DNA of 64,000 nt from Pseudomonas sp. LP_7_YM. GTDB lineage: Bacteria > Pseudomonadota > Gammaproteobacteria > Pseudomonadales > Pseudomonadaceae. Below the pieces are notes generated by a model. That model saw only the letters and a list, made by a program, of their open reading frames with translations. It had not been told where the DNA came from and did no database searches. Of the stretch, positions 46,229-55,482 are shown piece after piece (position 1 is the stretch's first letter; each line of letters opens with the position of its first letter). Both the position numbers and the translations under genes were made by a program. Location: the NCBI RefSeq assembly GCF_004364435.1, contig NZ_SOCT01000013.1, forward strand, positions 54,789-118,788, read 5' to 3'.

Positions 46229-48451
46229 CTACTGCGCTCCTGATAGGGATCGATAACCGACATTGGTGCTGACCTTCAAGCCCGGCTGATCGGTTTTGGC
46301 CGGCTGAGGACGAACGCCGCGTGTGTCGCCCTCCAGCCGGATGACCAGCTCGCCGTTGAGTTGCGACTTGTTTGAGGCGCCGGTAAGCAGATTGCCCGGC
46401 GCCGGTAGAACGGCCCCGGGCAGAAGCGGTGTCGGCGTGCTCAGTATCGGGCCACCAATCGCGGGGGCAGGCTCAGCCTGTCTGTTGAAACCGACCGCCA
46501 GCCGTCGAAGCCCCTGGGTGCCGTCGTTAATCACGTCGGCCCCCAAGGAAGTCGGATCACTTTTCGAGAAGAAGTTGCTGACTTCACCCGCCTTGCCTTT
46601 GACCCAGTCGGAAGCGGCACCCGCTTTATCGCCAGCCCAGTTTCCGGCGTCCATCAACGGCTGGATAAAGGGCCGGATCTTCTCGAACAAGCCCTTGAAG
46701 TAGGCCACCAGCGGATCCCATGCGGCGGTGACGATCTGCACCGGGTCGAATCCGATCTGCTCCTTGATCCAACCCCACGCCGCCGACATCGTGTCTTTGA
46801 TTCCAGTCCAGGCCGCTGCTGTCACCGCGCGGATCACATCCCATAACGCACTGAAGAACTCGGAGAGCGGTTGCCAATTGCGGGCCACGACAGTCATGGG
46901 CGCCCAGTTAAAAGCAGACTTCAGGAAATCCATGACCAACCCGGCAGCTGCCTTGACGACGTCCCATAGAGCGCCCAGAAAGATGCTGATCGGTTGCCAG
47001 TTGGCAATGATCTGCCCGACCGGCGACCACCTAAAAGCGGTTTTCATCCAGCCCCACACGATCATGGCCGGGCCCTTGATGCTGTCCCATAACTGCTGGA
47101 AGTAAGGAGCCAGGGTGTCCCAGTTTGCGACGATCAAGCCTACGGCGGCGGCGATGGCCACAGCAGCAATCCCGATGGGTGTGGCCGCGAATGCCAGCGT
47201 CAGCAGACGCGTGGCAACCATCGCGGCCAAAGCACCAACTCGGATTGCCGTAAATGCTGCGCCCGCCGCAGCCAAGCCTCTGACAAACATCGGGTTGGCT
47301 TGAATCAAGTCGCCCACCTGACTGATAAATGGCCGAAGCTTTTCGACCACCGCATTGAGCACAGGCAAAAAGGCGTTACCGAGCGCGATGCCGGCTCGGC
47401 TCACCGCATTGCGCATGAGCGTGAGGTTGTTTTCAGTCGTGGCCGCTCGCGAGGCGTACTCAGCCTCCATTGAGCCAGCGTATTGCGAAGCATCACCTGT
47501 TTTTTTCAGATTGCTCTCGAGCAGTCCCAGATTGGTCAAAAGCGGCGAGATTGCTGCAACGGACTCAGTGCCGAACAGGTTTGTCAGTAGGGCCGGCCGC
47601 TTGACCGCATCAACATCAGCAATGCGTTTGAGCACCTGGAGCATCGTGCCTTGAGCATCCTTCTGCATTCCTGCTGCCACGGCCTTTGAATTCAACCTGA
47701 GCGACTTCATCGCGCTTGATTGAGACTTGGTTGCGGCGCTGCCCTTGGTCAGGGCCAGCATGAAGTTCTTGATGCCGGTGGCGGCCACTTCCTGCTCAAC
47801 ACCCGTGCCAGCCATAGTCGCGCCCAGCGCCGCAATCTGGCCCGACGCTACGCCCGCGACTTCACCCAGAGGGCCCACCCGGGTAACGATGTCGGAAATC
47901 TGCTTGGTATTGGCCGGGCCCGTGTTGCCCAGATAGTTGATTTTGTCGGCAAGTCCCACCACTTCGGCCTGGGTCATTTTGAAAGAGGTTCGCCACTTCG
48001 CCATCATGTCGCCGCTTTCCTCGGCGGTCTGATCGAAAGCGATGCCCATCTTGACCGCATCCTGAGCGAAGCCCAGCAGCTCGCCGCGACCGATGCCGGA
48101 CTGCCCACCCGCGGCGACAATTTTGGCGATGTCATTGGCGGCCATTGGCAGGCGCTCCGACATCTTGGTGATGTCTTCGCCCATTGCCTTGAATTGATCA
48201 GGCGTGTCGAAATTGACGACCTTGCGCACGTCCGCCATGGCCGACTCGAACTGAATCGCTGCGCGCGTGCCCATGACGAAGGGCGCCGCGAGCGCACCGC
48301 CTGTGACCACGTCTCGGAAACTGAGATTACCGAGGCCCGTGTTCTGCAAGCCTTTGCGGAAATTGGCAACGTTCTTGCGGATCCCGGCCAAGGTCGGCGA
48401 CAGCTTGTCGACGCCGGTGATCAGCGCCTTGAGCTGAAATTGATCTGCCAT
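46229..48451 (-). CDS. tail tape measure protein
   Basis: 740 residues. The N-terminal half carries the Mu gp42-type motifs (TAIQFESAMADVRKVVNF, MAANDIAKIVAAGGQSGI). Several hydrophobic helices lie around residues 390-450, followed by tryptophan-containing repeats (LWDVVKAAAGLVM, LWDVIRAVTAAAW) and a Gly/Pro-rich tail. It sets tail length and may insert into the host membrane. The ORF ends one base before gp43. Confidence 0.93.
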   Translation of the reverse strand: MADQFQLKALITGVDKLSPTLAGIRKNVANFRKGLQNTGLGNLSFRDVVTGGALAAPFVMGTRAAIQFESAMADVRKVVNFDTPDQFKAMGEDITKMSERLPMAANDIAKIVAAGGQSGIGRGELLGFAQDAVKMGIAFDQTAEESGDMMAKWRTSFKMTQAEVVGLADKINYLGNTGPANTKQISDIVTRVGPLGEVAGVASGQIAALGATMAGTGVEQEVAATGIKNFMLALTKGSAATKSQSSAMKSLRLNSKAVAAGMQKDAQGTMLQVLKRIADVDAVKRPALLTNLFGTESVAAISPLLTNLGLLESNLKKTGDASQYAGSMEAEYASRAATTENNLTLMRNAVSRAGIALGNAFLPVLNAVVEKLRPFISQVGDLIQANPMFVRGLAAAGAAFTAIRVGALAAMVATRLLTLAFAATPIGIAAVAIAAAVGLIVANWDTLAPYFQQLWDSIKGPAMIVWGWMKTAFRWSPVGQIIANWQPISIFLGALWDVVKAAAGLVMDFLKSAFNWAPMTVVARNWQPLSEFFSALWDVIRAVTAAAWTGIKDTMSAAWGWIKEQIGFDPVQIVTAAWDPLVAYFKGLFEKIRPFIQPLMDAGNWAGDKAGAASDWVKGKAGEVSNFFSKSDPTSLGADVINDGTQGLRRLAVGFNRQAEPAPAIGGPILSTPTPLLPGAVLPAPGNLLTGASNKSQLNGELVIRLEGDTRGVRPQPAKTDQPGLKVSTNVGYRSLSGAQ

Positions 48452-48884
48452 CAGTCCACCTGCAGCGTGCGGTTGATGCGCTGAGCCTGCGCCAGCGATT
48501 CAAGAAAGATATCCAGCGGCCTGGCCATCATCTGTTCGGGGTCAACCTTCCAGAAGTAGGCCAGGTCGTAGACCAGAGCGATCAGGTTGTCGAGGCTTTC
48601 GACGCCGGGCTCATGAAAAAACCCGCCACCATCCACGCCAGCGAATTGAGGTCTGCCAGGTCCAGCTGGTTGACCGCGGACGGCGGGATAGCTGCGCATA
48701 CGGCGATGTACTTGGCTGCGACGTCGAGATCCAGGCAAACCGCTTCGTCGGCGTCGATCTTGTAAGGCAACGCCTTGATCGCCCGAGCTTCCTGTGACGT
48801 CGGGCGCCGCATATCCAACGCTGTCAGCTCTTCACCGTGCGCCTGAATAGGGAAACTGAGTTTGAAAGATTCGCTCACAGCCAT
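48451..48884 (-). CDS. tail assembly chaperone gp41' (-1 frameshift product)
   Basis: A -1 shift at the slippery site joins the first 90 or so residues of gp41 to a second frame reading VESLDNLIALVYDLAYFWKV and ending INRTLQVD at 48451, next to the tape measure start. This is the gp41/gp41' (lambda G/GT-like) arrangement and gives about 144 residues. Confidence 0.88.
48582..48884 (-). CDS. tail assembly chaperone gp41 (short form)
   Basis: 100 residues. MAVSESFKLSFPIQAHGEEL and MRRPTSQEARAIKALPYKID belong to the Mu gp41/E-like tail assembly family. It ends in a stop reached after the slippery T-run. It overlaps the tube gene end by ten bases. Confidence 0.88.
   Translation of the reverse strand: MAVSESFKLSFPIQAHGEELTALDMRRPTSQEARAIKALPYKIDADEAVCLDLDVAAKYIAVCAAIPPSAVNQLDLADLNSLAWMVAGFFMSPASKASTT
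48615..48621 (-). other. -1 ribosomal frameshift slippery heptamer
   Basis: Minus-strand T-TTT-TTC in the frame GGT TTT TTC. The -1 frame continues directly into the gp41' extension. Confidence 0.85.
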
Positions 48885-49222
48885 ACCCCTTTGATGCCGT
48901 CGAACTGCATTTCAATGGTGCCCTCTTCGCCGTTCGAGCTGGGCTGATCGACCAGGTAGGCGCCGGAGAGCGTGTAGACCTTGCCGTTCTTCAGCTCGGC
49001 GGTAATGGTCATGTTCGTGCCCTCGGTCAATGCCTTGAGCGGGAAGTTCGGCGTGTGCACGGCAGAAAACTTCAGCCAGGGGGCCTTGTCTTCTTCTTTG
49101 TAGTAACCGGGCACGATCGTCTCCCGGGTCTTGTCCATCAGCGGAGCTTCCACGCCGCCTTTGAGGGTCAACTGCGTGCCGTCGATCTTGACGTAGCACG
49201 TACCTGCAACTTTCTGCCCCAT
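48875..49222 (-). CDS. tail tube protein (Mu gpM-like)
   Basis: 115 residues from ATG 49222 (MGQKVAGTCYVKIDGTQLTL). RETIVPGYYKEEDKAPWLKF, and NGKVYTLSGAYLVDQPSSN with GTIEMQFDG match the Mu-like tail tube family. It lies between sheath and chaperone, as expected. Confidence 0.92.
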   Translation of the reverse strand: MGQKVAGTCYVKIDGTQLTLKGGVEAPLMDKTRETIVPGYYKEEDKAPWLKFSAVHTPNFPLKALTEGTNMTITAELKNGKVYTLSGAYLVDQPSSNGEEGTIEMQFDGIKGVWL

Positions 49223-49240
49223 GGGTGGGCCTCCAAATGA

Positions 49241-49261
49241 AAAAGCCCGCACGTGGCGGGC
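49241..49261 (-). terminator. terminator between sheath and tube genes
   Basis: On the minus strand GCCCGC-CACGT-GCGGGC is followed by TTTTT. It may reduce tube transcription relative to sheath. Confidence 0.75.
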
Positions 49262-49279
49262 CTGGATGATGGGACAGCG

Positions 49280-50779
49280 TTATGTCGCGTCAGCGGCGTA
49301 CTGCTGCCGGAACTGGTTCAGGAGCGCGAAGATGCGCAGCCCGTTCACGTAATCCGGCGGATACAGCACATTCACCCGGCTCGGGTTGTTGCTGTCGCGC
49401 TCGACGATCAGGTACTGCGCGAACAGCGCAGCGTTCTCGACATGGCCGTCGCGCTCCAGGTTGCCGTACTCGCTGATCAGCTCACCCTTGATGACGTTCG
49501 GGGTGACAATGGGCTGGCCATCGCCGAACTGGGTGCCGTCGTTCGCCAGCTTGTGCCGTCCGTACTTGCTGGTGATGATGCTTTTGAGGCGGCGGACGAT
49601 GTACGCGCTCTGATGCATCGTTTCGCTGTCCAGGTACGAATCGTCAGCCTGACCATAGGCATTCTTCTGGTAGGTGGTGATCGCGCGCTGAATGCGCATG
49701 TAGCCGCCTTCGTAGAACAAGGTCGCAATGCCGTATTGCAGCAGCGAGTTGAACTCGGTCAGCGTGAAGCGGGTGCCTTCAGCTGCTGGGTCAATCCCGA
49801 CCAGAGCGCCGGTTTGCGTTGGGCGGCTGGCATCGGCGGAAATGAACACCGCCTGCCGCGCGGCAGCAGCAGCGGCAACGCGCCAGAACGGCTGCGGGAC
49901 ACCGGTTTCGAAGCCAAAGATGGTGGCGTGCTGATCGTTGCGCAACTGCCCGGCGGCGACCAGAGAACCCAGCGTGCCGCGCAGTGCGCCGTAGACATGG
50001 CCATAAAGCTGCTTGGCCCACGACCAGCGACCGCTGGCATCCCCCATCGCGACCTTCCAGGCGTCAAGGGTGGTGGTGTCCGCCCACGGCACACAGATAA
50101 ACTCGAATGAAGCATCGCCCAACGCCGCAAGCGCCGCTGCGGCATCAGGCGTACCCGCGCCGCCTGTCATGGCCGTAGATACCACCGTGAGCCCACCGGG
50201 TGTGAACTCGCCGTTGCTCTTGCCCAGACGATTGAGTGCCAGCCCGATGTCGTTACCGGAATCGCCCAGCCACTTCGCGGTCAACGTGACGACGCCAGCG
50301 GCGGCCACAGCGCTGACCGGCAAATCAGCGCTGGCGTTGATCTTGGCCGCCAGTGCCGAAGCCGCGACAGCAGCAGCGGCACCGGATGCGACCGTGGCCT
50401 GAATGCGCGTACCGCCCACGTACAGATGGATCAGACCGGATTCAGTTGCGCTGCCGGTGATCGTGACCTTGCCAGTAGCAGCGGCACCGGCAGTCGATTT
50501 GAGCGGCAGACACCAGATCTCGCCGACAGGATCATTCTGCCGCCATGTGTCGTACATCGCCGCGAGCATCGAGCCCTGACCGCCGATGGTCCTGGCCTGT
50601 GCCAGACTGGACACCAGCACCAGTTTGCCGATCTCATCGGCGGTTGACGTGTCGTTGACCTGCCCGACAATCAGCCGGCGCAAAGCGCTGGATGCGCTGT
50701 TTGCCATGGAATTATCCATCTCGGCATAGAACAGCGGCACGCGGATGTCCGCGGGAATTTGTTGAAATCCTACGCTCAT
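49280..50779 (-). CDS. tail sheath protein (Mu gpL-like)
   Basis: 499 residues. Opening MSVGFQQIPADIRVPLFYAE and DTSTADEIGKLVLVSSLAQA, middle GLTVVSTAMTGGAGTP and AALAALGDASFEFICVPW, end GYMRIQRAITTYQKNAYGQA and RVNVLYPPDYVNGLRIFALL are typical of Mu-family contractile sheaths. The start has a four-base overlap with the small DUF2635 gene. Confidence 0.95.
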   Translation of the reverse strand: MSVGFQQIPADIRVPLFYAEMDNSMANSASSALRRLIVGQVNDTSTADEIGKLVLVSSLAQARTIGGQGSMLAAMYDTWRQNDPVGEIWCLPLKSTAGAAATGKVTITGSATESGLIHLYVGGTRIQATVASGAAAAVAASALAAKINASADLPVSAVAAAGVVTLTAKWLGDSGNDIGLALNRLGKSNGEFTPGGLTVVSTAMTGGAGTPDAAAALAALGDASFEFICVPWADTTTLDAWKVAMGDASGRWSWAKQLYGHVYGALRGTLGSLVAAGQLRNDQHATIFGFETGVPQPFWRVAAAAAARQAVFISADASRPTQTGALVGIDPAAEGTRFTLTEFNSLLQYGIATLFYEGGYMRIQRAITTYQKNAYGQADDSYLDSETMHQSAYIVRRLKSIITSKYGRHKLANDGTQFGDGQPIVTPNVIKGELISEYGNLERDGHVENAALFAQYLIVERDSNNPSRVNVLYPPDYVNGLRIFALLNQFRQQYAADAT

Positions 50780-50952
50780 TTGGTCGCGACCTCTTTAGCG
50801 GGCGGGTTAGGGATCACAACGTCGCCATCAGCAAGACGGCGGCGCCAGTAAGCGTCATCGGGCACTTCGCGGCCGTCAGGCAGGAGCAGTTCCCCGGTTT
50901 CTGGATCGGGCACCGCGCGCCCCTTGGCCGGCACCACAGTGATGCGGTTCAT
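50776..50952 (-). CDS. DUF2635 (Mu gp38-like) small protein
   Basis: 58 residues: MNRITVVPAKGRAVPDPETG near the start, then LLLPDGREVPDDAYWRRR. It matches the DUF2635 family upstream of the sheath in Mu-like tails. It overlaps both neighbours by four bases. Confidence 0.85.
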   Translation of the reverse strand: MNRITVVPAKGRAVPDPETGELLLPDGREVPDDAYWRRRLADGDVVIPNPPAKEVATK

Positions 50953-51536
50953 GGCAGTTCCTCTTTGAGTTGAATTTCAATGCGCCCGTCTGGGCCGGGG
51001 TACTTCAGGTTGCGGTCTGCCGGGTCGATGCAGTCCACATTGATGTCCATGCCCTCCAGCTTGGGCAGACCGTCGAGTTCAAGCTCATGCCAAGTTTCGG
51101 CAGGATCTGTTTCAGCGTTGCGCCCCAACTGGAAGGCGGTAACGAACGAATAGCGGTAGATCACCAGCGCGCGGTCGATCTGCACCAAGTCGCCACCGTC
51201 GTAGGTGATGGGCTCGTACTGGACGCCAGGCTTCCAGCCCACCAAAGCCCGCCACAGCTCGGAGCGGATGTCGTGCAGCACGTCCACCGCCAGTTGCCCG
51301 CGTTGATCCTTGGCATCCAGGATGACGACCACATCAAAAGCGTCTGTGATGTCTTGCCGGATGCCGTTCTGCAGGTCGTTGTCGGTCGCGTCGTCACCGG
51401 TCGCGATGACGAAGGCACCAGGGCGGTCAACTTGCTGACTGGCCTTCACCGCGTCGAAGTCGATGCCGCCCGCCACCCTTCCACCGAACACAGGGCAGCG
51501 CTGCCGCAACTGCAGCACCACAGGGGTAATTTTCAT
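50949..51536 (-). CDS. Mu gp37-like tail terminator
   Basis: 195 residues. MKITPVVLQLRQRCPVFGGR, DQRGQLAVDVLHDIRSELWR and ITYDGGDLVQIDRALVIYRY identify the gp37/tail-terminator family. It closes the tube and sheath at the neck. Confidence 0.85.
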   Translation of the reverse strand: MKITPVVLQLRQRCPVFGGRVAGGIDFDAVKASQQVDRPGAFVIATGDDATDNDLQNGIRQDITDAFDVVVILDAKDQRGQLAVDVLHDIRSELWRALVGWKPGVQYEPITYDGGDLVQIDRALVIYRYSFVTAFQLGRNAETDPAETWHELELDGLPKLEGMDINVDCIDPADRNLKYPGPDGRIEIQLKEELP

Positions 51537-51551
51537 GGGTGTCTCTCGATT

Positions 51552-52013
51552 TCAGCGCAGGGCTTCGGCGAATGCACGCTTGAGGATCAAACGAACCTCG
51601 TTAGTACGATTGTTCAGGGCGTCCACCATGTAGTTCTCGCGAGGCGCAATGCGCCAGGCGCCGGTGGCCTCCTGCTTGCGATGAGACTTGCCGCGTTTGG
51701 CCCCGCGACGTACCCCGTACCACAGGAACGCCGGATAGAACGCTTTCATATCTGCTGTTTTTTGCGGCTCGATCTTGACCAGAAACCCTGATCGGCTGAC
51801 GCGGTAGGTTAGCGACCGGCGGAGGCGACCCTTACGCATCCCAGGGTACTGACCTTTTTCGGAGACCGTTCGCTTGCTGACAAGCTTGCGCCCCTCTGCG
51901 CGCACAACCACGCCCGCCCGGCGCATCGCCTTGCGGATTTCCTTCTTGTCGAAATCGAGCTTGCCGTAACTGTCGAATTCGCCGAAATGCAAGTAGGCAG
52001 CGGGTCTAGCCAT
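51552..52013 (-). CDS. HK97 gp10-like neck protein
   Basis: 153 residues starting at ATG 52013 (MARPAAYLHFGEFDSYGKLD). KEIRKAMRRAGVVVRAEGRK, GRLRRSLTYRVSRSGFLV and YPAFLWYGVRRGAKRGKSHR show the basic, HK97-gp10 type pattern. Start overlaps the adaptor gene by eight bases. Confidence 0.8.
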   Translation of the reverse strand: MARPAAYLHFGEFDSYGKLDFDKKEIRKAMRRAGVVVRAEGRKLVSKRTVSEKGQYPGMRKGRLRRSLTYRVSRSGFLVKIEPQKTADMKAFYPAFLWYGVRRGAKRGKSHRKQEATGAWRIAPRENYMVDALNNRTNEVRLILKRAFAEALR

Positions 52014-52368
52014 ACAACCCTCCCCCGACCTGTTGCTGGCCCAGTTCTTCCACTTCAAGCACTGTGAAGCGATGCCGCCCGTTGAGGTCAGTAGCGCGTT
52101 TCACCCGATAGACAACATCCGTGTGCAACACCTCAAAATCAGTGGGCACGACTCCTAGATATCGGAGCGTAATGCGGTGGGTGATTTTGTTGTCGGCCTG
52201 AACGCTGCCGCTGTAAATCGCCGTACCGACTGGTTCAATGCGAGCCCAACGCTTTCTTTCATCCGAGAAGAGAGAGGAAAGCCCGCCATCAGCCGCCGGC
52301 AAATCGCCGCGGCGCCGCAACATAATGCGCCGATTTAGTTCGCCGGTGCCCGGCTCATTGATCGCCAT
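52006..52368 (-). CDS. head-tail adaptor (SPP1 gp16-like)
   Basis: 120 residues. ELNRRIMLRRRGDLPAADGG, ERKRWARIEPVGTAIYSGSV, HRITLRYLGVVPTDFEVLH match the phage head-tail joining/adaptor family. It sits between the connector and the gp10-like gene. Confidence 0.85.
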   Translation of the reverse strand: MAINEPGTGELNRRIMLRRRGDLPAADGGLSSLFSDERKRWARIEPVGTAIYSGSVQADNKITHRITLRYLGVVPTDFEVLHTDVVYRVKRATDLNGRHRFTVLEVEELGQQQVGGGLYG

Positions 52369-52856
52369 CAGACCCCCATCTGAACGCGGTACGGTGCCAG
52401 CAGGTACTTGGAGCCCATGGGCAACTCCATCGCACTGACCGTGCCCGAACCAGCAACGACGTCTTCACGGTTTGTGTAGAGGTGGCCCAGTATCAGCAGA
52501 CAGGCCGCCTCAATGGTTTTATCCAGCACCACCCCGCGCACCATGGCGTCAGCCAAAGCCATCGCCTCCCTGAGCACGTATTGAGCATCAGAAAGAACCA
52601 AGTCCCGGCCTTCGAAATCATTGATCAGAGGGGTCGAACCGACGGCCGTCGCATGAGCGGCATGCGCTTGCGCCCTCAAGCCAGGAACAAGCACTCGGGC
52701 TGAGTTCAAAGCCTCCTGTGTGCTGTAAATTGTGCGTCCCATAAACCTGCGGGCAACCCCCTCGGCCGCCTCCAGCAAACCTTGGATAGAATCTCGATCG
52801 TCATCCTCAGCCCGTAAGTACTCAATGGCCACCTCTAAGCTGATAACGGGCATCAC
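52368..52856 (-). CDS. head-tail connector (gp6-like)
   Basis: 162 residues. MPVISLEVAIEYLRAEDDDR, IQGLLEAAEGVARRFMGRT and EAACLLILGHLYTNREDVV are hallmarks of the HK97 gp6-like connector, forming the ring under the portal. Confidence 0.88.
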   Translation of the reverse strand: MMPVISLEVAIEYLRAEDDDRDSIQGLLEAAEGVARRFMGRTIYSTQEALNSARVLVPGLRAQAHAAHATAVGSTPLINDFEGRDLVLSDAQYVLREAMALADAMVRGVVLDKTIEAACLLILGHLYTNREDVVAGSGTVSAMELPMGSKYLLAPYRVQMGV

Positions 52857-53213
52857 TTACTCCTGAGGCGGATCGTCTGAATCGCTTGGCTCCGCCGTGC
52901 GGGTGGATGCCAATAGCTTTGCCAACTCGCTTTCGGCCTCTTCCTGCTTACCGATGAAGTCACCGACCTGAGTGCCTTGACCGTCGACGATAATCCACCG
53001 CTGGCCTTTTTTCTGAACCTTCAGAGTCAGCGTCGCATCACTTGGGTCCTTACCCTGTTTACCGTCGACTGCTTCGCCAACGATCTTGCACAGCTTCAGT
53101 TGCTCGAGCTCCTTTGCGAGCCAAATAGGTGCTGCATAGGGCTCATTCTCAACATCACGAATGATGCCGCGATCCTCGTAAGCCCGCAGCGGCTTAATCA
53201 GTAGCTCTGACAT
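52857..53213 (-). CDS. phage protein of unknown function between capsid and connector
   Basis: 118 residues. SELLIKPLRAYEDRGIIRDV, WLAKELEQLKLCKIVGEAVDG and VQKKGQRWIIVDGQGTQVG are followed by an acidic C-terminus. It has the position of a head-decoration or small structural protein. No family was recognised. Confidence 0.65.
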   Translation of the reverse strand: MSELLIKPLRAYEDRGIIRDVENEPYAAPIWLAKELEQLKLCKIVGEAVDGKQGKDPSDATLTLKVQKKGQRWIIVDGQGTQVGDFIGKQEEAESELAKLLASTRTAEPSDSDDPPQE

Positions 53214-53254
53214 GTATGACCTCGATGGACCGGGATCACCGGCCCTTGCAGGAG

Positions 53255-54634
53255 TTAGGCCGCAGCTGCAGCGAGCTTGCCGGTAACAAAGGCTTCGGTT
53301 CGGTAGATGGCGAACGCCAGTCGCTCTTCGGCGCGCAGAGTGGCCATGTTGTTCTCAAAGTCCTTGTCGTTCTCGGTGGAAATCAGAACCTCGACCTCCA
53401 TGCGATCAAAGATCTGGGCTCCCAGCTTGAATGCGCCAGTAAGGAAGTCGTTCTGCTTCATGGCTTGAGTAGCAACCACCGGACGGTTCCACAGGCGCGC
53501 TGCGGTTCCCTCCTGCGGCTGACCGATGATGTAGCGGCCTTGACCATCCTTGATCAACTCAATCAGAGCCCAGTCGATCGGATTCAGCACAATGCCGTCC
53601 GATGGGAATTCGGAAAGCTCAGCCTGCAACAAGGCCAGGCGAAGCCGATCGATGCGCTGTTCGCCGATGACCGTCCAGCCCGCCGGGGACGCATATTGGC
53701 TTGCGACCGTAACCAGACCCTGCAGGTTTGCACCAGCACCGCTGCCGTAAAGCAGCTGAGACTCTTCGGCCAGCAGCAAACCGTAACGAGCTCGGGCGTC
53801 GATATAGCTTTGCAACGCCTTGGCATCATCCAGAATCTGGCGCGAGGCCTTGAACAGGTGAGCAATGGTGCGGACGTTTGCGGTCACCAGAGTGGTGGTG
53901 ATTTCCGAGTAAGGCTTGGCAGCGCCCTCGGCAACTGGGGCAGCGCTGTTGACGAAGCCCGTTTCGCGAACGTATTCGAGAGAACCCGCTTCGGTCTCAC
54001 CAGGCGCGACCAGATCACGAACGGTGGCACGGCGCATACCAGGCAGGACAACAGTATCAAGGCGCTCTGTAGCGGCCAGGCCGCCGGCGGAGGTGGTGGT
54101 AATTGCGGCCCGCGGCACGGACACGCGACGAGAGCCGCGGAACGAGGAGTTGACGCCTTCCATTTGCTCGCTAGCGCAAAACAGCTCGCCAGCGGACTTT
54201 GGCGCTTCGTGGCGCTGGATATCGCGGTTGGCGTTTACCAGCTTTTGCTCGGCTTCGAGCACACGGGCCTGGAGCTCGCCCTGCTTCATCAGCAACTCGT
54301 CGACTTTGGCAGACGTTTCCTTGCTCAGACCCTCGTGGCGGTCGACGTGCTTCTGCGCCGTCTCGGCATGCGCCTTGAGCTGATCGCCGATGTCCTTGAG
54401 GTTGGCCTGAGTCTGCTTGTACTGGGTTTCGATGTCGTCCTCACCGATCTTGCCCATCTGGGCATTCCAGCCGGTGTAGCGGGAGGTGCCGCGCTTAACG
54501 AGCGTGGTCGCGAAACCGACCAGAAAAACACCGCCGGCAATGGCTTGGGGTGTGACGCCGAAGGTCAGCGGAATCATGGAAGCGATGGCCAGCACCGCCA
54601 TCAAGAATGCCGGGGACAGACGAAATTTCATCAT
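53255..54634 (-). CDS. HK97-type major capsid protein with N-terminal membrane segments
   Basis: 459 residues. Residues 9-26 and 31-46 are hydrophobic (LMAVLAIASMIPLTFGV and AGGVFLVGFATTL). A helical, coiled-coil delta-like region runs to about residue 140. The capsid domain begins near PRAAITTTSAGGLAATERLD and includes GETEAGSLEYVRETG, LFKASRQILDDAKALQSYID and YRTEAFVTGKLAAAAA. Start at ATG 54634 with TGAGG upstream; the next ATG past the hydrophobic part lacks a ribosome site. The protease 11 bases upstream probably removes the delta region. Membrane-anchor fusion is unusual. Confidence 0.9.
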   Translation of the reverse strand: MMKFRLSPAFLMAVLAIASMIPLTFGVTPQAIAGGVFLVGFATTLVKRGTSRYTGWNAQMGKIGEDDIETQYKQTQANLKDIGDQLKAHAETAQKHVDRHEGLSKETSAKVDELLMKQGELQARVLEAEQKLVNANRDIQRHEAPKSAGELFCASEQMEGVNSSFRGSRRVSVPRAAITTTSAGGLAATERLDTVVLPGMRRATVRDLVAPGETEAGSLEYVRETGFVNSAAPVAEGAAKPYSEITTTLVTANVRTIAHLFKASRQILDDAKALQSYIDARARYGLLLAEESQLLYGSGAGANLQGLVTVASQYASPAGWTVIGEQRIDRLRLALLQAELSEFPSDGIVLNPIDWALIELIKDGQGRYIIGQPQEGTAARLWNRPVVATQAMKQNDFLTGAFKLGAQIFDRMEVEVLISTENDKDFENNMATLRAEERLAFAIYRTEAFVTGKLAAAAA

Positions 54635-54645
54635 GGTGTGAAGCC

Positions 54646-55482
54646 TCACGCAGGAATTGAGAAAGAGAGTTTTGACAGGGGTGCAAGGTCGAGCTCGACA
54701 GCGCGAGGCTTGTCGGACGAGGTAGCGTGTTGCGTACCCCCGCCAGCAGCGCGCGGCGTGCTGGACTTGAAATTGGCGAAGAGCTCGCGGCGCTCGCTGC
54801 GGGCCATCCCCGCCTTTGCGAGAGCCACATCCATGGCTTTGAGCGCGTTGCTTTGCTGGGTTTGCTCGTCTTTCTGCTCGGTGATCTCGTCGGATGACAG
54901 CAGTCCGGTTGCGAAACCGAGCTCCATAGCTCGTTTGCCGCGGATGAAGGTCTCGTCATCCAGCATCTCGGTGATGTCGACGACTGCCTGGCCGCTGCCT
55001 TCCGCGTACAGGTCGGCCATTGCCGCGTCGAACTCTTCCATGGTGTCCGCGGTGTTGCGCAGGTCGTGGCGGTTGCCGACGGCAACGGTCCAGCAGTTGT
55101 GAATCATCAGAAAGCCGCTACTCGCGACCTCGCGCTTTTCGCCCGCCATATAGATGACCGAGGCAGCGGAGGCTGCCAGACCCAGCACCTTTGTGGTCAC
55201 CGCCTGGCTGTGTTCGCGCAGCCGGTTATAGATGGCCAGGCCTTCGAACATGTCGCCGCCCGGCGAATTGATATAGACGTCGACTGGCTTGTCGCCGATG
55301 GACCGCAACGCCGCGTCGATGCGCGAGACGGTCACGCCTTCTCCGTACCAGTCCTGGCCGATCACACCGTAAATGGTGATGGTGTCGTTGGTTGACTCCA
55401 CGGCCGCCTTGATGGAGGGGTTCCATCTGTCGAGCGCACGCGGACTCAGCTCGCAGTTGAAGGCGCTGCTGGAAGAGTTCAT
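54646..55482 (-). CDS. ClpP-like head maturation protease
   Basis: 278 residues. YINSPGGDMFEGLAIYNRLR, nucleophile Ser105 in LGLAASAASVIYMAG, and His128 in FLMIHNCWTVAVGN follow the ClpP/S14 fold. It processes capsid during assembly. The N-terminus (MNSSSSAFNCELSPRAL) is shorter than in relatives and lies at a junction with unrelated sequence. Confidence 0.9.
   Translation of the reverse strand: MNSSSSAFNCELSPRALDRWNPSIKAAVESTNDTITIYGVIGQDWYGEGVTVSRIDAALRSIGDKPVDVYINSPGGDMFEGLAIYNRLREHSQAVTTKVLGLAASAASVIYMAGEKREVASSGFLMIHNCWTVAVGNRHDLRNTADTMEEFDAAMADLYAEGSGQAVVDITEMLDDETFIRGKRAMELGFATGLLSSDEITEQKDEQTQQSNALKAMDVALAKAGMARSERRELFANFKSSTPRAAGGGTQHATSSDKPRAVELDLAPLSKLSFSIPA

Noticed and set aside
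54442..54634. Later capsid start that would exclude the hydrophobic helices
   Set aside because: The in-frame ATG near residue 60 has no ribosome site, while ATG 54634 has one.
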